NCBI GenBank assembly: GCA_022819745.1
Contig: JAJEGS010000012.1
Location: 1 to 28,084, forward strand
DNA: 28,084 bases
Origin: Candidatus Latescibacterota bacterium
Lineage (GTDB): Bacteria; Latescibacterota; UBA2968; UBA8231
Reading direction: 5' to 3'
Made by a program: the position numbers and the translations under genes. Positions within the stretch are counted from its first letter, which is position 1. The number at the start of each line of letters is the position of its first letter. The notes beneath the pieces were generated by a model. It saw nothing but the letters and a program-made list of their open reading frames with translations. It made no database searches and was not told the origin of the DNA. Below, piece by piece: positions 24,028-28,084 of this stretch.

Positions 24028-24819
24028 ATGCTACGCCTTATCTTGATTGTGTGTCTAACTGCTTCTGTGGCGGCTTCGCAAGTTTTCGCCCAGCAAATGG
24101 AAGATGTCGTTTACTTGAAGAATGGAGGAGTCGTTCGCGGAACTATCGTTGAGCAGATTCCGGACGAATCGCTAAAGATACAAACGCGAGATGGAAACGT
24201 GCTCGTCTTCACGATGGATGAGATTGCCAAATTGTCCAAGGAAGCACCCAAGGTGCCCAAGGAACCAGTGATGGGGATTTTTGGAGTCGACGTCCCCTCT
24301 GTACCCTCCTCGGCAAGTGCAGATTCTAAATCAAGTACTGGAATCGGTTTGAACTTAGGTGGTATAGTTCAATCAGATGAGAATGTCTTCTTTGGCACTA
24401 GAACAGATCTCTATCCCGAAATGACAATCTACTATGAGAAACCCAACTTGAGGATCGGAGGTACTGTAGGTCTTATCTGGCGCTATAGGTTTGGATATAA
24501 GACTGACACTTACTGGAATGATGATGTTATCGGGTGGGATGTAGAGTATGTTGAAGAGACCATAGCGATTATTCCAATCATGACACGTTTGGATGTTCGC
24601 ATATCTCCAATTTTTTTAGGTGTTGGTGTGGGATATTACGCTTCATTAGAAGATGGACCGTCCTCTCAACCAGCGGTGGCATTACGCTTTGGGGCGGATA
24701 TTATATCAAATTCAAACATTACGATTATGCTTGATGTTCGATACGAACATACGTTTGATGAGCCACAGTTAGGGGGGATTATAGCGACTGTCGGGGGAAA
24801 TCTTAAAATTTTGGATTAG
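24028..24819 (+). CDS. secreted protein with YLKNGG-type N-terminal domain
   Basis: The 263-residue product has a signal peptide ending in VFAQQ. A domain of about 50 residues follows, with EDVVYLKNGGVVRGTIVEQIP, LKIQTRDGNVLVFTMDEI and a KLSKE end, a module I know from many Gram-negative secreted or outer-membrane proteins. After a Pro/Ser-rich linker (PSVPSSASADSKSS) the C-terminal 150 residues alternate hydrophobic and polar residues (FLGVGVGYYASLEDG, ALRFGADIISNSNITIMLDV), suggesting an eight-strand-like outer-membrane beta-barrel. ATG at 24028 follows AAGGAAAG and begins the signal peptide; longer starts fall at the upstream hairpin. A paralog at 27536 shares a 133-base block at 95% identity. 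Confidence 0.78.
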   Translation: MLRLILIVCLTASVAASQVFAQQMEDVVYLKNGGVVRGTIVEQIPDESLKIQTRDGNVLVFTMDEIAKLSKEAPKVPKEPVMGIFGVDVPSVPSSASADSKSSTGIGLNLGGIVQSDENVFFGTRTDLYPEMTIYYEKPNLRIGGTVGLIWRYRFGYKTDTYWNDDVIGWDVEYVEETIAIIPIMTRLDVRISPIFLGVGVGYYASLEDGPSSQPAVALRFGADIISNSNITIMLDVRYEHTFDEPQLGGIIATVGGNLKILD

Positions 24820-24845
24820 GTTTCAATAGGAGTCTATTTCATAGG

Positions 24846-25988
24846 ATGAGTATCTATAAAAAACTCGCTACTATCTTTTTTTGCCTGATAGTCCCACCAG
24901 CACTGGCGGACGACAATGCTCGCGCCAACAGTCTGTTGGTAGAAGCTGTTCAGCTCATTCAGGCCGCTGAAGACGAGACGGCGGCGCAAAAAAAACTCGA
25001 CCTGCTGAAGCAGGCGCACGGCAATCTCCAGACAATTATGGACGAACATCCCTCTACCGATCTGGCCGTCAGGCTGATTACGGGGCAGCAGATCGGAGAT
25101 CTTTCGCTGGCGGGTGTCGTCGAGGCGGTTGAGGCGGCGAAAAAAGAGGTGGTTGAGGTGCCGAAAGAGGCGGTCGAGGTGCCGAAATGGGAGACATGTT
25201 CGGAGTCCCCGACGTACGTATGTGTCATATCATTAGCTCTAGTCACGGCAGATTCGATTAAATATGCCAGTTTCCGTGCATCGGCACTCAGTGCGATAGC
25301 AGCAGCGCAGGCGAAAGCCAAGCAGGTCGATCAAGCTCAGCAGACTTGGAAGCAAGCCAAAGCTTCGGCAGAGTCGATAGGCAATGCTGTTCGTTCTGCG
25401 CTAGTGCTCCATGCGATAGCAGTGTCTCAGGCGGAAGCCGGGCAGATCGAGCAAGCTCTTGGCACAGTAAAGTCGATTAGCATGATCGAAGATCATGCTG
25501 TGGCACTCAGCGCGATAGCAGTAGCGCAGGCAGAAGCCGGGCAGATCGAGCAAGCCCGGCAGACTTGGAAGCAAGCCAAATATCGGGCGAAGTCGTTTAG
25601 CAAGATCGAAGATCGTGCGTCGGTATTCAGCGCGATAGCAGTGTCTCAGGCGGAAGCCGGGCAGATCGAGCAAGCCCGGCAGACTTGGAAGCAAGCCTAT
25701 GATTGGCCGTACCCGTTTAGCAAGATTGGAGATTATGAGTCGGCACTCAGCGTGATAGCAGTGTCTCAGGCGGAAGCCGGGTGGGTCGCTCAAGCTCTTG
25801 TCACGGCAGAGTCGATTAGTAGGCTCGAAGACCGTGCTGTGGTGCTCCGTGCGATAGCAAGGGCGCAGGCGGAAGCCGGGCAGATCAAGCAGGCCCTTGT
25901 CACGGCAAGGTCGATTGAATTCGTCGATGATCGTGCAATGGCACTTGGCGTAATTGCTGGTGCTCTTGCCCAAGCAGAAGATCAGTAA
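24846..25988 (+). CDS. secreted alpha-repeat (TPR-like) protein
   Basis: The 380-residue product starts with a signal peptide (SIYKKLATIFFCLIVPPALA). A coiled segment follows (LLVEAVQLIQAAEDE), then a Val/Glu/Lys-rich tract (EVVEVPKEAVEVPKWE), and then repeats from about residue 150 to the end. Each repeat has the core AIAVSQAEAGQIEQA, with DR-x-x-ALSAIA at the join. Starts of the core fall at 25293, 25413, 25512, 25632, 25752, 25851 and 25950, so units are 40 or 33 residues. The longer units carry an extra RQTWKQA segment. Helical repeats of this size act as protein-binding scaffolds. It probably lies in the periplasm and is followed 13 bases later by the YidD-like gene. Confidence 0.8.
   Translation: MSIYKKLATIFFCLIVPPALADDNARANSLLVEAVQLIQAAEDETAAQKKLDLLKQAHGNLQTIMDEHPSTDLAVRLITGQQIGDLSLAGVVEAVEAAKKEVVEVPKEAVEVPKWETCSESPTYVCVISLALVTADSIKYASFRASALSAIAAAQAKAKQVDQAQQTWKQAKASAESIGNAVRSALVLHAIAVSQAEAGQIEQALGTVKSISMIEDHAVALSAIAVAQAEAGQIEQARQTWKQAKYRAKSFSKIEDRASVFSAIAVSQAEAGQIEQARQTWKQAYDWPYPFSKIGDYESALSVIAVSQAEAGWVAQALVTAESISRLEDRAVVLRAIARAQAEAGQIKQALVTARSIEFVDDRAMALGVIAGALAQAEDQ
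25293..25977 (+). repeat. in-gene tandem repeats of 120 or 99 bases
   Basis: Seven copies of a core beginning GCGATAGCA (or a variant) and continuing into CAGGC-GAAGCC-GGCAGATCG lie at spacings of 120, 99, 120, 120, 99 and 99 bases. Two copies (25512, 25632) match through GCCCGGCAGACTTGGAAGC. The whole-codon spacing keeps the frame, as expected for expansion within a repeat protein. Confidence 0.9.
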
Positions 25989-26001
25989 CCAAAAGAGAGC
26001 T

Positions 26002-26517
26002 ATGCAACGCAAGCCCCTGCTTCTTTCAACCTCTGCTCGCAGGATGAATACTTCGCGGCGTCCTAGTGAGCAGATGTTAGGCATCGTCATTCTGCTCCTA
26101 GTCTTTCTGCCTCGCACCTGTTTATCCAGTGAACATAGCTCCACGCTCGATGAGCCGTGGGAGCCCGAGGATCTGCCAGTAGCTGAATCGGTTAGCTGGA
26201 CCGAACCTCCCCAAGAACCAGCTTTACTCAAACCCCTCGCTCAATCGGCTATTCAATTCTACCGACGGCGCATAGCGATTGAATCAACCGATCGCTGCCC
26301 ATTCCACATTTCGTGTTCGCGCTTCGCCGAAAAGGCCGTTCAGCGGTTTGGCTTTGTCCGCGGTATCGCGCTGTTCATTGACCGACACTTCTTCCGTGAA
26401 CACGTAGGTGCCCGGCAATACTATTCGCTGCGCGAGGCTGTGGTGAATAACCGCATTACGCTGAAGCTAGACGATTCGTTCTATTTAGCTGACAAGCGAG
26501 GCGAAATTGCAGAGTAA
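26002..26517 (+). CDS. yidD: YidD-like (membrane insertion efficiency) protein
   Basis: The 171-residue product has an N-terminal hydrophobic segment (MLGIVILLLVFLP), an acidic linker, and a C-terminal YidD domain with CPFHISCSRFAEKAVQRFGF and RGIALFIDRHFFRE, which matches the family's C-x-F-x-x-x-C-S-x-Y/F-a-x-x-A core. YidD assists YidC-mediated membrane insertion and is normally a short cytoplasmic protein. Here it is longer and appears to be exported or membrane-anchored, so a distinct role is likely. The final RCxP of classical YidD is replaced. The ATG at 26002 follows AGAGAG; an earlier frame would overlap the repeat protein. The next gene overlaps its 3' end by 11 bases. Confidence 0.78.
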   Translation: MQRKPLLLSTSARRMNTSRRPSEQMLGIVILLLVFLPRTCLSSEHSSTLDEPWEPEDLPVAESVSWTEPPQEPALLKPLAQSAIQFYRRRIAIESTDRCPFHISCSRFAEKAVQRFGFVRGIALFIDRHFFREHVGARQYYSLREAVVNNRITLKLDDSFYLADKRGEIAE

Positions 26518-27415
26518 GCTGATCGTCGCATACGCGGTGCTGTTATTCATGCCCCATGCGCTGCTAGGATACAACACATCATCCTCCGAAAAGTTGCTTG
26601 GTTATGCCAATAGTCTCGTAGAACAGCGGGACTATTATCGGGGCATTTCCGTACTCAAGTACGTCGCCTATTTTGCCGAAGATCAGCAGACAAAGGCCGT
26701 GTGTGTCTTCAAAATCGGCGAGGCATACCAGAAGAGTCGGAAATACAAATCTTCGGTGGAGTATCTGGAGCGCTACCTTGATGGCACGGCGGAGGATACA
26801 CTCCGCTATAGGGCCTATATGTATCTCGGCTCGAACTATCTGCAACTCAGCCGCTACCATGAAGCGTTAGCGAATTTTTCTCGGGCTGAGGGGATGAAGA
26901 ATGATGGGGCGGGGTTGATATGGGCGGCTTATGGCACGGTTCAGCAGGGGAAATTCGATGCGGCATCTGACATACTCAGGTCAATCATAAAAGATCATTC
27001 AGGAGAAGAGATTGCGGCCAGTTCACAGGAAATTTTGCAAGAGATCGCGAACTACCAAGCCTCGCGTCGGAGTGCCCGCACTGCGTCATTACTCTCCGCG
27101 TTGTGTCCAGGCCTCGGTCAACTATATGCCCGCCATTACTACGATGCGGCACAGGCTTTTGTACTGGTCAACAGCTTCGCTTATATGACGTACGCTAGCT
27201 TTCGACTCGGCTCATTAAACGAACAGAGCCACCTCGTCACCGGCCTCAGCGCCGTGGTGGCCGGGATTTTCCACTATGCCAATATACTCGGGGCTGGCCG
27301 CACAGCAGCTTATAGAAACAAGCGCGACCTTGACCGCTCCTTGAAACGGATACGATTCATGATTCGCAGTAACTCAGGTCTCGCGCCGGGCTTAGGATTC
27401 TCGTTTTCTCTATGA
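26507..27415 (+). CDS. TPR membrane protein with PGLGQ motif
   Basis: The 302-residue product has an N-terminal hydrophobic signal or anchor (LIVAYAVLLFMPHALLG). Helical repeats follow (YYRGISVLKYVAYFAEDQQ, AVCVFKIGEAYQKSRKYKSSVEYLERYL, AYMYLGSNYLQLSRYHEALANF), which are TPR-like. The C-terminal third is a membrane unit: LLSALCPGLGQLYARHYYDAA, then helices near FVLVNSFAYMTYASF and LVTGLSAVVAGIFHYANI. The PGLGQ-Y motif is typical of DUF5683/TM2-like proteins. The start is TTG with GAGG five bases upstream. It overlaps the YidD-like gene, so the two are translationally coupled, and a terminator follows. Confidence 0.78.
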   Translation: MQSKLIVAYAVLLFMPHALLGYNTSSSEKLLGYANSLVEQRDYYRGISVLKYVAYFAEDQQTKAVCVFKIGEAYQKSRKYKSSVEYLERYLDGTAEDTLRYRAYMYLGSNYLQLSRYHEALANFSRAEGMKNDGAGLIWAAYGTVQQGKFDAASDILRSIIKDHSGEEIAASSQEILQEIANYQASRRSARTASLLSALCPGLGQLYARHYYDAAQAFVLVNSFAYMTYASFRLGSLNEQSHLVTGLSAVVAGIFHYANILGAGRTAAYRNKRDLDRSLKRIRFMIRSNSGLAPGLGFSFSL

Positions 27416-27443
27416 ATCCTATCCACAAGTATCCGTACTATAT

Positions 27444-27492
27444 GGATCGATATCGTAGCTAAAACCTACGAGCCGATCCGTTTCTTTAATTT
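27444..27492 (+). terminator. intrinsic terminator of the envelope operon
   Basis: An outer stem GGATCG/CGATCC and an inner stem TCGTAG/CTACGA close a small loop, and GTTTCTTTAATTT follows directly. This is the most classical terminator in the window and lies 28 bases after the TPR membrane gene. Confidence 0.7.
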
Positions 27493-27535
27493 CGAGGGCT
27501 TGAGGTGCTGCCCTCATCCACAAGAGGAGATGTAC

Positions 27536-27952
27536 ATGCTACGTTTTACTTTGCTCACATGCCTGATAGCTTTTGCAGCGACTTCTCAAGTTTTTGCACA
27601 GCAACCAATGGAAGATGTCGTTTACTTGAAGAATGGAGGGTTCGTTCGCGGAACTATTATTGAGCAGATTCCGGGCGAATCGCTAAAGATACAGACGCGA
27701 GATGGAAACGTGCTCGTCTTCACGATGAATGAGATTGCCAATGTGTCTAAGGAGATACCCAACTTGCCCTCGTCCTCCTCGGCAAGTGTAAAGGCTGAAA
27801 TTGGAACGTTGTTTGGGCTTAGTCATGCAAGGGGGGGTTGGTGGTACGGTAATCGCACTGAGGTCGAGGTGCCAAGTACGTTGAGTGTTTGGTTGATTCC
27901 GAGTGAGGTGGTGGCGATTGGTTCAGAAATCGACTTTTATTTTAATAACTGA
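27536..27952 (+). CDS. secreted YLKNGG-domain paralog, shortened
   Basis: The 138-residue product has a signal peptide ending in VFAQQ and the same N-terminal domain as the gene at 24028 (EDVVYLKNGGFVRGTIIEQIP, then LKIQTRDGNVLVFTMNEIAN). The Ser-rich linker and the next 40 residues align loosely (WWYGNRTEVEVPSTLSVW), but the protein stops at SEIDFYFNN, roughly 120 residues short of its paralog. The stop lies two bases from the 3' end of a minus-strand reading frame that may belong to a mobile element, so truncation by insertion is plausible. GAGGAG six bases upstream supports the ATG. Confidence 0.72.
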   Translation: MLRFTLLTCLIAFAATSQVFAQQPMEDVVYLKNGGFVRGTIIEQIPGESLKIQTRDGNVLVFTMNEIANVSKEIPNLPSSSSASVKAEIGTLFGLSHARGGWWYGNRTEVEVPSTLSVWLIPSEVVAIGSEIDFYFNN

Positions 27953-27954
27953 TG

Positions 27955-28084
27955 TTACGCAGTTTTGAGGGTTTGTAGCTCCTCAAAGGCGGATCGAATC
28001 GCCTTGAGATAGAGTCTTGCTCGCAGCGCGAAGTGCTTGAGTCGGTGCTTGCTGCGCAAGCCCTCCAAGCGCCCGGCGGCATAC
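27955..28084 (-). CDS. partial reading frame, possibly a transposase C-terminus
   Basis: This minus-strand frame is open from the window edge to a TAA at 27955-27957. Its 42 residues include GRLEGLRSKHRLKHFALRAR and LYLKAIRSAFEELQTLKTA. The strongly basic helix followed by a long helix at a C-terminus is common in transposases, and the adjacent plus-strand gene is shortened at this point. Homology was not established; a host gene remains possible. Confidence 0.4.
   Translation of the reverse strand, partial: YAAGRLEGLRSKHRLKHFALRARLYLKAIRSAFEELQTLKTA

Noticed and set aside
25293..25977. Regular repeats considered as a CRISPR array
   Set aside because: The units are 99 or 120 bases, coding and in frame, with no constant short repeat separated by unique spacers.
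25401..26231. 276-codon minus-strand frame with repeated DLPGFRLRHCYR segments
   Set aside because: Its repeats simply mirror the tandem repeats of the plus-strand secreted repeat protein, which has a signal peptide and better composition.
1..28084. tRNA, rRNA or known riboswitch genes
   Set aside because: No cloverleaf-like or rRNA-like segment was noticed on reading, but no covariance-model search could be run.

Overview
The window looks like chromosomal DNA from an uncultured bacterium whose genome is rich in phytanoyl-CoA dioxygenase (PhyH) genes. Six divergent PhyH-family genes in about 16 kb, mixed with enolase-superfamily and sugar-acid enzymes, recall Poribacteria/Latescibacteria-like or related symbiont and marine lineages. 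This taxonomic guess is an inference from gene content; there is no rRNA or other phylogenetic marker. TAA, TAG and TGA all end convincing genes, so the standard bacterial code applies.

Layout. 1-404: an AT-rich edge with the 3' tail of a probable IS4-type transposase and one doubtful small ORF. 513-7377 (minus strand): a polysaccharide flippase, a secreted PQQ dehydrogenase, a PhyH-like oxygenase, a secreted metal-dependent cyclase/hydrolase, HemJ and an SGNH hydrolase. 7528-10417: two plus-strand PhyH genes flank a minus-strand gene of unknown function. That gene carries a copied, truncated SGNH gene start in its leader and has an in-frame TGA near its end. 10429-14958 (minus strand): a class V aminotransferase, a GNAT acetyltransferase, an EamA transporter, a DUF2283/DUF4258 toxin-antitoxin-like pair and an enolase-superfamily enzyme.

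15133-22943 (plus strand) is the metabolic centre: enolase-superfamily enzyme, PhyH, PhyH, mannonate-dehydratase-like enzyme, PhyH, HpcH/HpaI aldolase and an IlvD/Edd sugar-acid dehydratase. Dehydration of aldonic or uronic-type acids to 2-keto-3-deoxy acids followed by retro-aldol cleavage is a coherent catabolic route. The interleaved 2-oxoglutarate/Fe(II) oxygenases suggest that the substrate is first hydroxylated or oxidatively trimmed, for example demethylated. Three copies of a short intergenic repeat, two of them with TATAGCA-type terminal inverted repeats, punctuate the first genes. A strong terminator-like hairpin precedes the last gene.

After 22.95 kb the character changes to visibly more AT-rich envelope genes: a PEGA-like lipoprotein behind a leader with three consecutive hairpins, two paralogous secreted proteins sharing a nearly identical YLKNGG domain, a secreted alpha-repeat protein with 40/33-residue repeats, a YidD-like protein, and a TPR membrane protein with a PGLGQ motif. 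The last paralog is short and ends right beside a minus-strand reading frame that runs off the window and may be a second transposase.
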